Source: Halostella salina | Lineage (GTDB): Archaea; Halobacteriota; Halobacteria; Halobacteriales; Natronoarchaeaceae | DNA length: 64,000 nt | Assembly (NCBI RefSeq): GCF_003675855.1 | Contig: NZ_RCIH01000008.1 | Span: 182,305-246,304, forward strand | Direction of reading: 5' to 3' | Part shown: positions 9,191-17,730 of the stretch, piece after piece | Layout: every line of letters begins with the position of its first letter | Numbering within the stretch: position 1 is the stretch's first letter | The notes under the pieces: model-generated | Databases searched by the model: none | Told to the model about the DNA's origin: nothing | Seen by the model: the letters and a program-made list of their open reading frames with translations, nothing else | Position numbers and translations under genes: made by a program

Positions 9191-10087
9191 ATGATAGCAG
9201 CCCCGCCAGCGACGCTCCGGGAGGCGGTGTCGGCGATTCCATCCGGAAGTACCGTCGCCGCCGGTCTCGCGCTCGAACACGCGATCCCCTTCGCGGTCGG
9301 CCACGAACTGATCAGGCAGGGAACGGACGACCTCACGCTCGTCGGCCCCATCAGCGACCTGCTGTTCGACCAGCTCGTCGGGGCCGACGCGGTCTCACGG
9401 ATCCGGGCGGCCTGGGTCGGCAACGTCAGCGCCGGCACCGGCTACCGGTTCCGCGAGGCCGTCGAGAGCGACGCGATCGCGGTCGAGAACCACTCGAACT
9501 TCAGCATCGCCCTCGCGCTGAAGGCGGGGGCGCTCGGCGTCCCCTACCTCCCCACGCAGTCGCTGCTCGGGAGCGACGTCTTCGCCGAGAGCGACCTGTT
9601 CCGGCGCGGCGAGGACCCCTTCACCGGCGACGAGGTGGCACAGGTCCCGGCGATCGAACCGGACTGGACCGTCGTCCACGCACAGCGCGCCAGCCCGGCC
9701 GGCGACGTCCACCTGTGGGGCAACACGGGGATCGTCGATCCGGCGGTCGGCGCGGCCGACAACGTCCTCGTCACCGCCGAGGAGGTCGTCGACGGCGAGA
9801 CGATCAAGAGCGACCCGAGCCGGACCGCGATCACGCGCGAGCAGGTCGCGGCCGTCGTGGAGTGCCCGTACGGCGCACACCCATCGCCGGTGGCCGGTCA
9901 CTACAACCGCGACAACGAGTACTACCTCGACTACCACGACCGGACCGACACGCAAGCGGCGTTCGACGAGTGGGCCGACGAGTGGGTGTACGGCGTCGAG
10001 GACCGCGCCGAGTACATGGCGAAGGTCGACGCCGACCTCTCGATCACCGAACCGACCGTCGCCGCGGAGGTGCGCTATGGCCAGTGA
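9191..10087 (+). CDS. family I CoA-transferase, alpha subunit (glutaconate CoA-transferase A-like)
   Basis: 298-residue alpha subunit of a heterodimeric CoA-transferase. It contains FAVGHELIRQGTDDLTLVGP near residue 35 and, around 110-130, the conserved GALGVPYLPTQSLLGSD. The start at 9191 fits the TATA box at 9157-9165; fifteen upstream in-frame codons overlap the promoter and are excluded. The beta gene overlaps its 3' end by 11 bp, so subunits are made together. The likely role is CoA transfer between a short acyl-CoA and an organic acid; the divergent transporter probably supplies that acid (inference). Confidence 0.85.
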   Translation: MIAAPPATLREAVSAIPSGSTVAAGLALEHAIPFAVGHELIRQGTDDLTLVGPISDLLFDQLVGADAVSRIRAAWVGNVSAGTGYRFREAVESDAIAVENHSNFSIALALKAGALGVPYLPTQSLLGSDVFAESDLFRRGEDPFTGDEVAQVPAIEPDWTVVHAQRASPAGDVHLWGNTGIVDPAVGAADNVLVTAEEVVDGETIKSDPSRTAITREQVAAVVECPYGAHPSPVAGHYNRDNEYYLDYHDRTDTQAAFDEWADEWVYGVEDRAEYMAKVDADLSITEPTVAAEVRYGQ

Positions 10088-10844
10088 GTACACGCCCCGC
10101 GAGCTGATGGTGAGCGCGGCGGCAAGCGAGATCGACGACGGCGACACCGCGTTCGTCGGGATGCGCCTCCCGCTCATCGCCTTCCAGGTGGCGGTGAGCA
10201 CGCACGCGCCGAACTCGATGGCCGTCTACGAGAGCGGCGTCGTCCGGGACAGCCCGGCCGACGGGTTCATCCACACGATGTGTGACCTGCCGAACCTGAA
10301 CCGCGCCGTCTCGACGACCGGAATGATAGACATCATGAGCCGCCTCCAGCGCGGCGACATCGACGTCGGCTTCCTCGGCGGCGCGGAGGTCGACCGCTAC
10401 GGCAACCTCAACACGACCCGGGTGCAGGCGGGCGACCGCGAGATCCGGCTCCCCGGCAGTGGCGGAGCCTGCGACATCGCCTGCATGGCCGGACGCACCG
10501 TCCTGCTGCTGCCCCACGAGCCGCGCCGGTTCGTCGAGGAAGTGAACTACGTCACCAGCCCGGGCCACGCCGCCGACGGGAGCGGCCGTGAGACCCATCC
10601 CGCGCCGGGCGGGGGCCCGGACGCGCTCGTCACCTCGAAGGCGACCTTCGGCTTCGCCGACGGCGAACTGTACCTGCGGAGCGTCCATCCCGGCGAAGAC
10701 GCCGAGTCGGTGCTCGCGGACTTCCCGTGGGACGTGCGGACTGCCCCGGACGTTGACGGGGGGGAGGTGACGACGACGCCCGAGCCGACCGCCGAGGAAC
10801 TGGACCTGATCCGGACGTTCGACCCCGACGGGTTCTGGACGTAG
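10077..10844 (+). CDS. family I CoA-transferase, beta subunit (glutaconate CoA-transferase B-like)
   Basis: 255-residue beta subunit. SVYESG-like catalytic Glu context is present as AVYESGVV near residue 48, and DVGFLGGAEVDRYGNLNTTRV near 95 is the family signature. The glycine-rich LPGSGGACDIACMAGRTVLL follows. Its ATG overlaps the alpha gene. Together the subunits catalyse ping-pong CoA exchange through a glutamyl-CoA intermediate (family knowledge). Confidence 0.86.
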   Translation: MASEYTPRELMVSAAASEIDDGDTAFVGMRLPLIAFQVAVSTHAPNSMAVYESGVVRDSPADGFIHTMCDLPNLNRAVSTTGMIDIMSRLQRGDIDVGFLGGAEVDRYGNLNTTRVQAGDREIRLPGSGGACDIACMAGRTVLLLPHEPRRFVEEVNYVTSPGHAADGSGRETHPAPGGGPDALVTSKATFGFADGELYLRSVHPGEDAESVLADFPWDVRTAPDVDGGEVTTTPEPTAEELDLIRTFDPDGFWT

Positions 10845-10937
10845 CGCGCCGAGCGTCCGCCCGCTCGTCGCGGGACTCCCCGAGTAAGCCGTCAGTCACG
10901 GGCTATCTTTCCCATCGTCGATCGGGAGAGTAACCGT

Positions 10938-10956
10938 TAGGTATATCTTTTAAAAC
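10938..10956 (+). promoter_or_regulatory. acyl-CoA ligase promoter
   Basis: An AT-rich TATA region (tatatctt and ttttaaaac) centred near 10945-10952 predicts a transcription start at about 10971-10978. That lies after the ATGs at 10958 and 10961 and next to the ATG at 10976, which decides the start used for the ligase gene. Confidence 0.5.
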
Positions 10957-10975
10957 TATGATGGTTGAAGCGACG

Positions 10976-12610
10976 ATGCAGACAAACGTTCCCACAGAGT
11001 ACCTGCCGGACGAATCGGCCGCGCCGGACTACATCAACGCGGTGCCGGAGGCACACTACCCGAAGGAGATCAACACGACGGACCAGCTCGTCGATAAACA
11101 CGTCCGCGAGGGACGTGGCGACAACGTCGCCGTCTACTTCGAGGACGAGGAGATAACGTACGAGCAGTTGCAAGAGCGAGTCAACCGGATGGGCAACGCG
11201 CTCCGGGACCTCGGCGTCGAGTCGGGCGACAGGGTCGTCGTCCGGTTCCCGAACCGCCCCGAACCGCTCGTCACCTGCCTCGCGGTCCAGAAGATCGGGG
11301 CCGTCGCCCTGCCGTCGATGAAGCTCCTGCGCGCCAAGGAGCTGCGATACATCGTCAACAACGCCGAGGCGAAAGCGATCGTCGTGTTCGACGACCTGCT
11401 CGACGAGGTTGACGAGGCACTGCCCGACCTCGACACCGTCGAGGACGTGGTCGTCGCCGAGCGCACCGGCGTCGACCACGACCATCACAGCTACGACGCG
11501 GTGATGGACGAGGCCAGTCCCGACCTCGACGCGGCCGACACCGAGCGCGACGACCTCGCGCTGATGCTGTACACCAGCGGGACGACCGGCCGCCCGAAGG
11601 GCGCAGTCCACACCCACCGCCAGCTGCTCGCCAGCGCCGACACGTACGCCCGGTACTGCCTCGAACCCTCGGAGGACGACGTGTTCGGCGGCAACCCGCC
11701 GCTCCCGTTCGCGTACGGCTACGGCGACCTCGTCACGTTCCCGCTCCGCTTCGGCGCGAGCACGAGCCTCGCGCAGGACGCCGGGCCGGGCGACCTGCTC
11801 GAAGCCGTCGAGAACCACGGGATCACGGTTCTCTGTTCGATCCCGACGGCGTTCAACCAGATGCTCTCGGAGTTCCCCGACGGTCCCGAGGAGTACGACA
11901 TCTCCTCGCTCCGGGTCGGCGTGAGCGCCGGCGAGCCGCTGACGCCGACGACGTTCGAGTCGTTCGAGGCAGAGTACGGCGTCGAACTGCTCGACGGCAT
12001 CGGGACGACGGAGATGCTCCACATCTTCGTCAGCCACCGCCACGACGAGGAGATCGACCCGACGGCGACCGGCTTCCCGGTGCCGGGCTACGAGTGCAAG
12101 ATCGTCGACCCCGACACCGGCGAGGAGTGCGACCGCGGCGAGGCCGGACTGCTGGCGGTTCGCGGGCCGACCGGTATCGAGTACTGGGACCGCCCCGAGA
12201 AGCAGGCCGACGCCTGCCGCGCCGGGTGGTCGTACCCCGGCGACATCTTCGTGATGCGCGAGGACGGCCGGCTGGAGTACAAGTCCCGCGCCGACGACCT
12301 CATCATCTCCAGCGGGTACAACATCCCCGGCCCGGAGGTCGAGGCCGTCGTGCAGGAACACGACGCCGCGTCCGAGGTCGCAGTCGTCGGCAGCCCCCAC
12401 GAGGAGCGCGGGGAGATCGTGAAGGCGTTCGTCGTGCTGGAGAGCGGCGCGTCCGGCTCAGAGGACCTCGTCGAGGAGATCCAGAACCACGTCAAGAACA
12501 CGCTCGCGCCGTACAAGTACCCCCGCGAGGTCGAGTTCGTCGACGAACTCCCCCGGACGGAGACCGGGAAGATCCGCCGCACCGAACTCCGCGAGCAGGA
12601 GCGTTCGTAA
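10976..12610 (+). CDS. AMP-forming acyl-CoA ligase (benzoate/2-aminobenzoate-CoA ligase-like)
   Basis: 544-residue ANL-superfamily enzyme that activates a carboxylic acid through an acyl-AMP to the CoA thioester. Visible motifs are the P-loop YTSGTTGRPKGAVHTH near residue 195, the A5-type IGTTE, the hinge region GDIFVMREDGRLEYKSRADD and the C-terminal catalytic Lys in RTETGKIRR. The pattern ISSGYNIPGPEVEAVV and the overall layout resemble benzoate- and 2-aminobenzoate-CoA ligases. The start follows promoter position; upstream ATGs at 10958 and 10961 would add only five or six residues. Context (paa genes, importer) supports aromatic acid activation, but the substrate is inference. Confidence 0.87.
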   Translation: MQTNVPTEYLPDESAAPDYINAVPEAHYPKEINTTDQLVDKHVREGRGDNVAVYFEDEEITYEQLQERVNRMGNALRDLGVESGDRVVVRFPNRPEPLVTCLAVQKIGAVALPSMKLLRAKELRYIVNNAEAKAIVVFDDLLDEVDEALPDLDTVEDVVVAERTGVDHDHHSYDAVMDEASPDLDAADTERDDLALMLYTSGTTGRPKGAVHTHRQLLASADTYARYCLEPSEDDVFGGNPPLPFAYGYGDLVTFPLRFGASTSLAQDAGPGDLLEAVENHGITVLCSIPTAFNQMLSEFPDGPEEYDISSLRVGVSAGEPLTPTTFESFEAEYGVELLDGIGTTEMLHIFVSHRHDEEIDPTATGFPVPGYECKIVDPDTGEECDRGEAGLLAVRGPTGIEYWDRPEKQADACRAGWSYPGDIFVMREDGRLEYKSRADDLIISSGYNIPGPEVEAVVQEHDAASEVAVVGSPHEERGEIVKAFVVLESGASGSEDLVEEIQNHVKNTLAPYKYPREVEFVDELPRTETGKIRRTELREQERS

Positions 12611-12702
12611 CGGTCTTCGTCGACTCGTTTTCGGCGGTCACCCCTCGTCTCCGGTGAGTAGCTCCGTTCCCACTGCAGTAACATCCCGGCTACGCGTGGT
12701 AT

Positions 12703-12721
12703 GTATACATTTATCGTATAC
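12703..12721. promoter_or_regulatory. GTATAC-N7-GTATAC motif, copy 1
   Basis: Two GTATAC halves separated by 7 nt, the second preceded by ATC. One of five copies in the window (others at 12850, 26275, 26411 and 27387), all ending in ATCGTATAC. Regulator unknown. Confidence 0.6.
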
Positions 12722-12802
12722 AGGCACCGGGTCGACGGGACGGACGACGGTTGCAACGGGGACGTGGGAGAATTGGGTCGGTTCGTGGCTCGACCGAGAG
12801 CG

Positions 12803-12830
12803 TGTTAACACACCCTAAGTCCGTGTTATA
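12803..12830 (-). repeat. long inverted repeat, left arm
   Basis: Read on the minus strand this matches 26221-26246 at nearly every position, including the shared core CTTAGGGTGTGTTA preceded by TAACAC. The two arms face each other across the 13.4 kb holding the dpp/chelatase/peptidase-like gene cluster. Confidence 0.7.
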
Positions 12831-12849
12831 TCGAGGCGTATTCGAAACT

Positions 12850-12868
12850 GTATTCATCGATCGTATAC
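12850..12868. promoter_or_regulatory. GTATAC-N7-GTATAC motif, copy 2
   Basis: First half degenerate (GTATTC), spacer 7 nt, second half ATCGTATAC intact. A preceding gcgtattcga (12837-12846) is also shared with the copy near 26275. Confidence 0.55.
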
Positions 12869-12969
12869 GTCCGGCAGCGACGGCCGGCCCGGGCAATAGA
12901 CTGGTCAGGGAGGAGCCGGAGCCGCTGGAAGGTCCGGACCCCGCGGGAGAGAGGCGCGACGGTTCGCGG

Positions 12970-13875
12970 TCACGCACCCCCTTTTGCGGACACGGTGGCG
13001 TTGTCCTCCAGGGTCCGGGCGACGACGTAGAGGCTCCAGATGAACAGCCAGAGCGTGAAACTCGGGACGATCACCCACCACCAGGCACGGGTCAGCTCGC
13101 CCGACCCGAACACCTCGTGAAGCATCAGGCCCCAGCTCACCGTGTCCGGGTCGCCGAGTCCGATGAAGCTCAGGCTCGCCTCCAGCAGGATCCCCCACGT
13201 GATCGCGAACACGAAGTAGATCAGGATGAGGGGGACGAGGTTCGGGAGCAGGTGGTAGTACATGATCTTCACGTCCGAGGAGCCGGCCGCCTTCGCGCTT
13301 TTGACGAACTCGCGCTCCCGGAGCGACAGCGCCTCCGACCGCGTGACCCGGGCGACGGACCGCCAGAACAGCAAGGCGATCACGGCGGCGATGGTGTACA
13401 GGCCCGACCCGAAGATGGCGATCAGGATGATCGCCATCGGGTAGAAGGGGAGCCCGTACGCCATGTCGGTCAGCCCCATCAGGACGGTGTCGACCTTCCC
13501 GCCGTAGTAGCCCGAGACCAGCCCGATGTTGACGCCGATGGCGACGACCAGCACCGCGGACAGCACGCCGACGGTCAGCGAGGTCCGGAACGAGTGGATC
13601 GTCTGGCTCAACACGCCGTACCCGAGGTACGTCGTGCCCAGCGGGAACTCGCTGCTGGGCGGCTCCAGCTGTGCGTACTGGCCGGACGAGGTCTGCAGGT
13701 ACTCGAACGGGCCCGGGATCGGCATGTACGGCCCCACGATCCCGATGAGCACGTAGATGCCGAGTATCGTCATCGCGAACTTCCCCCACCGGTCCTCGAA
13801 CACCGGCGCGAAGAAGTCCCAGGCGATGCGTCTGGCGCGCGACGCCGTATCGCTGTACTTCTGTACGTTGATCAT
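12970..13875 (-). CDS. dppC: oligopeptide/nickel-type ABC transporter permease DppC
   Basis: 301-residue inner permease of the Dpp/Opp/Nik family. About six transmembrane segments follow an N-terminal cytoplasmic stretch and a long extracytoplasmic loop with GPFEYLQTSSGQYAQLEPPSSEFPLGT, the usual PLGTD region. The EAA loop is EREFVKSAKAAGSSDVKIMYYHLLPN near residue 190. It overlaps dppB by 4 bp. The last gene of the long minus-strand cluster. Confidence 0.92.
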   Translation of the reverse strand: MINVQKYSDTASRARRIAWDFFAPVFEDRWGKFAMTILGIYVLIGIVGPYMPIPGPFEYLQTSSGQYAQLEPPSSEFPLGTTYLGYGVLSQTIHSFRTSLTVGVLSAVLVVAIGVNIGLVSGYYGGKVDTVLMGLTDMAYGLPFYPMAIILIAIFGSGLYTIAAVIALLFWRSVARVTRSEALSLREREFVKSAKAAGSSDVKIMYYHLLPNLVPLILIYFVFAITWGILLEASLSFIGLGDPDTVSWGLMLHEVFGSGELTRAWWWVIVPSFTLWLFIWSLYVVARTLEDNATVSAKGGA

Positions 13876-14858
13876 GTTTTCCCGTAGCTGATCCGCGGGT
13901 CGAAGTAGCCGTACGCCAGGTCGACGACGAGGTTCGTCAGCAACACGATGACGGCCACCATGAAGAAGGCGGCCTGCGCGACGGGCATGTCCTGTCGCTG
14001 CGCCGCGAGCACCAGTTCACGACCGATGCCCGGCCAGGAGAACACCACCTCGATCAGTATCTGCCCGCCGAAGGCGATGCCGATCATCGGCGTCAGCCAC
14101 GTGAGCAGGGGCAGCATACTGTTTCGCGCCGCACGGCGACGGACCTGACGGGGGTGGAGCCCCTTCAGTCTGTGCAGTTCGACGTAGTCCTTCTCGCGCT
14201 CGCCGATGATGTTGTTCCGCATCAGCATCATCGGGTCGGCGATGTAGTGGAGCAGCGCCGTGGTAAAGGGCAGCGCCGCGTACTTGTAGAACGTCGGCGA
14301 CGTGAGCCGTTCGAGCACCGACTTGTCGGCCCCGCCGATGGGACCCATCCCGCCGGTCGGGAGCCACCCGAGGTTGTACGAGAACACGATCAGGAGCCCG
14401 AGCCCGAGGATGAAGTGCGGGACGGCCCGGAGCGACACCGGAATGTACGTCCCCCAGCGGTCGAGCGCCGTGCCCTTGTTCCAGCCGACGACCGAGCCCC
14501 AGAAGTACGCGATGATCATGACCAGCGTCAGCGCCGGCAGCATGATCATCAGGGTGTTGACGAGGCTCGGGAAGATCACGTCGGCGACCGGCTCCCGGTA
14601 GAAAAACGAGATGCCGAAGTCGCCCTGCAGCACGTTCCGTATGAACACGATGTACTGCTCGTGAAGCGGCCTGTTCAGGCCGAAGTTCTCCAGCATCGCC
14701 TGCCGCGACTCCTCGGTGAGTCGCCCGCTGACGAGCATCGCCGTCGGGTCGCCGGGCATCACCCGGAACAGGACGAAGATGGCCGTCAGCAGGAAAAACA
14801 GCATGAAGACGAAGCTCACGAGCCGGCGGACCAGGAATTCGGTGAGTGAGTTCGACAT
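13872..14858 (-). CDS. dppB: oligopeptide/nickel-type ABC transporter permease DppB
   Basis: 328-residue permease with six transmembrane segments. The N-terminal signature LFRVMPGDPTAMLVSGRLTE and the EAA loop EREKDYVELHRLKGLHPRQVRRRAARNS are typical of DppB/OppB. It follows the substrate-binding protein gene by 21 bp and overlaps dppC, so A-B-C form one sub-operon. Confidence 0.92.
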   Translation of the reverse strand: MSNSLTEFLVRRLVSFVFMLFFLLTAIFVLFRVMPGDPTAMLVSGRLTEESRQAMLENFGLNRPLHEQYIVFIRNVLQGDFGISFFYREPVADVIFPSLVNTLMIMLPALTLVMIIAYFWGSVVGWNKGTALDRWGTYIPVSLRAVPHFILGLGLLIVFSYNLGWLPTGGMGPIGGADKSVLERLTSPTFYKYAALPFTTALLHYIADPMMLMRNNIIGEREKDYVELHRLKGLHPRQVRRRAARNSMLPLLTWLTPMIGIAFGGQILIEVVFSWPGIGRELVLAAQRQDMPVAQAAFFMVAVIVLLTNLVVDLAYGYFDPRISYGKT

Positions 14859-14879
14859 GGTGGGGTGTGGCTCTCCGGT

Positions 14880-16529
14880 CTACTCCTCGGGGTAGTACAG
14901 GTTGTCGTTGTTGTCGTACTGGTACCCGGCGTCGCGAAGCGTCTGTTTGGCACCCTGGATGTCACGCTCGACGTTCGGCAGGTCCGCCGCGAACGACGAC
15001 TGCGGGTGGACCAGCGTCCCGTCGCCGACGTCGGCCTCCCCGTTGTAGAAGATCTGGATGATCCGGTTCGGGTCGGTCGCCTGCATGAGCGCGTGCCGGA
15101 ACGCCCGGTCGTCGAAGGGGGCCGTCCCCACGTTGAAGCTCATCTTCATCTGGAGCACGCTCGCCGCGCTGGACTTCGAGATGTAGTCGTTCTCGGCGAG
15201 CGCGTTGGTCACCGACGGCGGCGGCGACGACGTGGTCATGTGGATGTTCTGCTCCTCGAAGTCGGCGCGGATCGCCTCCATGCTCGCGCGGTTGACGAAG
15301 ATGAACTCGTCGAACTCGGGCGTCGCCCAGTGGTCGTCGTACGCCTCGTACCGGATCTCGGTGTCCGTGATCTCGGTGATCTCCAGCGGGCCGCTGCCGA
15401 CGAGTTCGTCGACGTCGGCGTCCCAGTTGACCGGCGTGTCGACCTGGTCGGGCACGTCCTGCCAGATGTGCATCGGCAGGATGTTCATGAACGTCATCGC
15501 GCTGTTCAGGAACGCGACGTTCGGCTGGGCGAGGGTCACCCGGACCGTCCGGTCGGTCTGCATCGTGGCGTCCTCCACGTCGCTCAGGAAGGGGTCGTAT
15601 TTCGGGAAGGAGTACTCCATCAGGAAGTTGAACGTGAACTCCAGGTCCTCCGCGGTCAGCGGCTCCCCGTCGTGGAACGTCATCCCCTCCCGCAGGGTCA
15701 TGTCGATCGTCGTGTTGTCGATCTGCTCGTACTCCTCGACGGACCAGTTGATCGGGTCGCCGTCGAGCCCCACCCGGCTCGGCGTGTCGTACGCCAGCTT
15801 CAGCAGGTACTGGAGGTCGTTCGAGTCGGGGGCCAGCGGGTTCGGGATCGCGATCTCCTGCTGGGCACCCACGACCAGCGTGTCCGTGTCGCCGACCGGT
15901 TCGGCAGTGAGGACGGTCATCGTCCCCGTCGTCCGGGCACCGATGAACTCCGTGGGCTGGATGTCGAACTGCCCCGTGTTGATCGGCAGCGTCGCTTTTG
16001 GCCAGACGTAGGTGAGTTCGGGGAGGTCCTCCCGGAGGATCTCCTGCATCTGTCCGATGATCTCGGCGCGCTCGTCCGGGTCGTACGCCGCACGCTGCTG
16101 GTCGAACAGGTCGTCGTACTCCTCGTTCTCGTAGCCCGCGATGTTCACCGCGGAGTCGGAGGTGTACGTCGAGAGGAAGTAGTCCGGGTCGACGCGGTCC
16201 GGCGACGACCCCCACGGCGTGTGGCTCACGTTCTCCGGCTGGTTCGTGTACGCCTCGCCGACGAACGTGTTCCAGGTGGTCGTGTCGAGTTCGAAGTCGA
16301 CGCCGATCTCGCTCCACTGGTTGGCCGTCTCCCGCGCCACGTCGACGAAGTTCGACAGTTCGCCGACCCGGATCTGCTGTGTGCCGACCTGTTCGCCGTC
16401 GACGTTGCCACCGCCCGAGTTACAGCCCGCCAGCATCGCCGCCGTCGCAACCGCGCCGCCTTTCAGCATCGTTCGCCGGTCTATCGTCTGTTCCTCCCTT
16501 CCGTACCGCGAGTTGGTGTCGTCTGTCAT
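14880..16529 (-). CDS. dppA: oligopeptide/nickel-type ABC transporter substrate-binding lipoprotein
   Basis: 549-residue SBP family 5 protein. The N-terminus has a Tat motif (IDRRTMLKGG) followed by the lipobox MLAGC, then a GGGNVDG linker. Family-5 segments include LREGMTFHDGEPLTAEDLEFTFNFLM and FDDRAFRHALMQATDP. Family 5 proteins bind peptides, nickel complexes, opines or other solutes, so the cargo is open. It has its own promoter downstream of the chelatase genes, which could raise its level above the other subunits. Secreted to the cell surface by the folded-protein route. Confidence 0.9.
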   Translation of the reverse strand: MTDDTNSRYGREEQTIDRRTMLKGGAVATAAMLAGCNSGGGNVDGEQVGTQQIRVGELSNFVDVARETANQWSEIGVDFELDTTTWNTFVGEAYTNQPENVSHTPWGSSPDRVDPDYFLSTYTSDSAVNIAGYENEEYDDLFDQQRAAYDPDERAEIIGQMQEILREDLPELTYVWPKATLPINTGQFDIQPTEFIGARTTGTMTVLTAEPVGDTDTLVVGAQQEIAIPNPLAPDSNDLQYLLKLAYDTPSRVGLDGDPINWSVEEYEQIDNTTIDMTLREGMTFHDGEPLTAEDLEFTFNFLMEYSFPKYDPFLSDVEDATMQTDRTVRVTLAQPNVAFLNSAMTFMNILPMHIWQDVPDQVDTPVNWDADVDELVGSGPLEITEITDTEIRYEAYDDHWATPEFDEFIFVNRASMEAIRADFEEQNIHMTTSSPPPSVTNALAENDYISKSSAASVLQMKMSFNVGTAPFDDRAFRHALMQATDPNRIIQIFYNGEADVGDGTLVHPQSSFAADLPNVERDIQGAKQTLRDAGYQYDNNDNLYYPEE

Positions 16530-16588
16530 GGGTATTCGGTGTGTGACGTACTCACACGTACCGCTTCGTTCACAATCGATCGTAACAC

Positions 16589-16600
16589 ACTATATAATTT
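16589..16600 (-). promoter_or_regulatory. internal promoter before dppABC
   Basis: On the minus strand AAAATTATATAGT lies about 66 bp upstream of the dppA ATG, in the 96-bp gap after the chelatase genes. It would give a leader of roughly 40 nt. Suggests dppA, dppB and dppC can be transcribed separately from the upstream genes. Confidence 0.5.
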
Positions 16601-16625
16601 TCGGTGAGTATACAACTCGGTCATG

Positions 16626-17702
16626 TCAGTTCGGGGGTCCGGCCTCCGGAGTCGCGTATTCGGCCAGCGCGTCCGACAGCGCGTCGTCGACGGCGACGGC
16701 GTCCTCCTCGAACGGGAGTCGGACGGTTCGGTGGTCCAGCGCCACGCCGGCCACGTCACGCAGCGCGTCGGCGGTCACGGTCGACTCGCCGCGGAACGCC
16801 GCGAGCGCCCGGGCGGCCCTGCGGAGCGTCGTATCCCCACGGTGTCCGTCGACGCCGAGGCGAACGTTCGTCGCCGCGACGGCGCGGGCCAGCGGGTCCG
16901 GGAGCGAAACCTCGGAGAGACGGCCGCGGGCGTCGACGATCCGCCGGGTCAGCGCCTGCTGGTCGGCCGCGTACTCCGCGCGGAACGCCGCGGGGTCGGC
17001 GTCGAAGGCGGCGCGGCGCTCGCTGATCTCGACGCGCTCCTCGACGTCCTGAACGCCCGACACGTCGACGACCAGCCCGAACCGGTCGAGCAACTGGGGG
17101 CGTAGCGACCCCTCCTCCGGGTTCATCGTGCCCACCAGCACGAACTCCGCGGGGTGGCGGTGTGAGATCCCCTCACGCTCGACGACGTTCTCGCCCATCG
17201 CGGCGGCGTCGAGCAGCGAGTCCACGAGGTGGTCGTCCAGCAGGTTCACCTCGTCGACGTACAGCACGTTCCGGTTCGCCGCCGCCAGCACCCCCGGCTC
17301 GAACCGGGCCTCGCCCTCGCCGAGCGCGCGCTCGATGTCGAGCGTCCCCGTGAGGCGGTCCTCGGTGGCGTTCAGCGGCAGGTCGACCACGCGCATGGGA
17401 CGCGTCTCCGTCGGGAGGTCGCCCTCCCCGTGGCGCTCGCGACAGTCCTCGCACATCCGGGCAGGGTCGTCGGGCGGACAGCCGTACGGACAGTCCGCGA
17501 CGACGGTCCGGTCCGGGAGCACGTCGCCGAGCGCCCGGACGGCGGTGGATTTGGCGGTGCCGCGCTCGCCGCGGACCAGCACGCCGCCGATGCCGGGGTC
17601 GACCGCGTTCAGCAGGAGCGCCCGCTTCATCTCCGTCTGGTTCACGAGCGCCGTGAACGGGAACGCGGTCGATCCGTCGCCCGGTCGCTCGGTGTCGGTC
17701 AT
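16626..17702 (-). CDS. magnesium/cobalt-chelatase-like AAA+ ATPase (ChlI type)
   Basis: 358-residue AAA+ protein. Walker A GERGTAKST, Walker B VLYVDEVNLL, and the sensor GTMNPEEGSLRPQLLDRFGL are intact, with a Cys cluster C-x3-C-x8-C-x2-C between Walker A and B that could bind zinc or an Fe-S centre. The first 270 residues are nearly the same as the N-terminal half of the upstream ChlI-VWA fusion, so this gene arose by tandem duplication, while its C-terminus differs. Chelatase I subunits power metal insertion into tetrapyrroles, but no large CobN/ChlH subunit is encoded here; a MoxR-like chaperone role for a metalloenzyme is an alternative (inference). Confidence 0.85.
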   Translation of the reverse strand: MTDTERPGDGSTAFPFTALVNQTEMKRALLLNAVDPGIGGVLVRGERGTAKSTAVRALGDVLPDRTVVADCPYGCPPDDPARMCEDCRERHGEGDLPTETRPMRVVDLPLNATEDRLTGTLDIERALGEGEARFEPGVLAAANRNVLYVDEVNLLDDHLVDSLLDAAAMGENVVEREGISHRHPAEFVLVGTMNPEEGSLRPQLLDRFGLVVDVSGVQDVEERVEISERRAAFDADPAAFRAEYAADQQALTRRIVDARGRLSEVSLPDPLARAVAATNVRLGVDGHRGDTTLRRAARALAAFRGESTVTADALRDVAGVALDHRTVRLPFEEDAVAVDDALSDALAEYATPEAGPPN

Positions 17703-17730
17703 GGGTCGTGCCTCGAATGCTGTGTTTCGG

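Larger units (their letters stand above)
12611..12969. other. 359-bp convergent intergenic region with repeated motifs
   Basis: No gene is seen between the ligase and dppC stops. The stretch holds two copies of the GTATAC-N7-GTATAC motif (12703-12721; a variant with GTATTC in the first half at 12850-12868) and one arm of a long inverted repeat (12803-12830) whose partner lies at 26221-26246. It is AT-richer than its surroundings. Being between converging genes, these sites cannot be ordinary promoter elements of either neighbour. Confidence 0.7.

Noticed and set aside
9079..9438. N-terminal extension of the LivK-type lipoprotein
   Set aside because: It would cross both divergent promoters and the CoA-transferase start and would bury the Tat signal in the interior.
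10958..10975. ATG starts at 10958 and 10961 for the acyl-CoA ligase
   Set aside because: The TATA region at about 10942-10956 would place them upstream of the transcript start.
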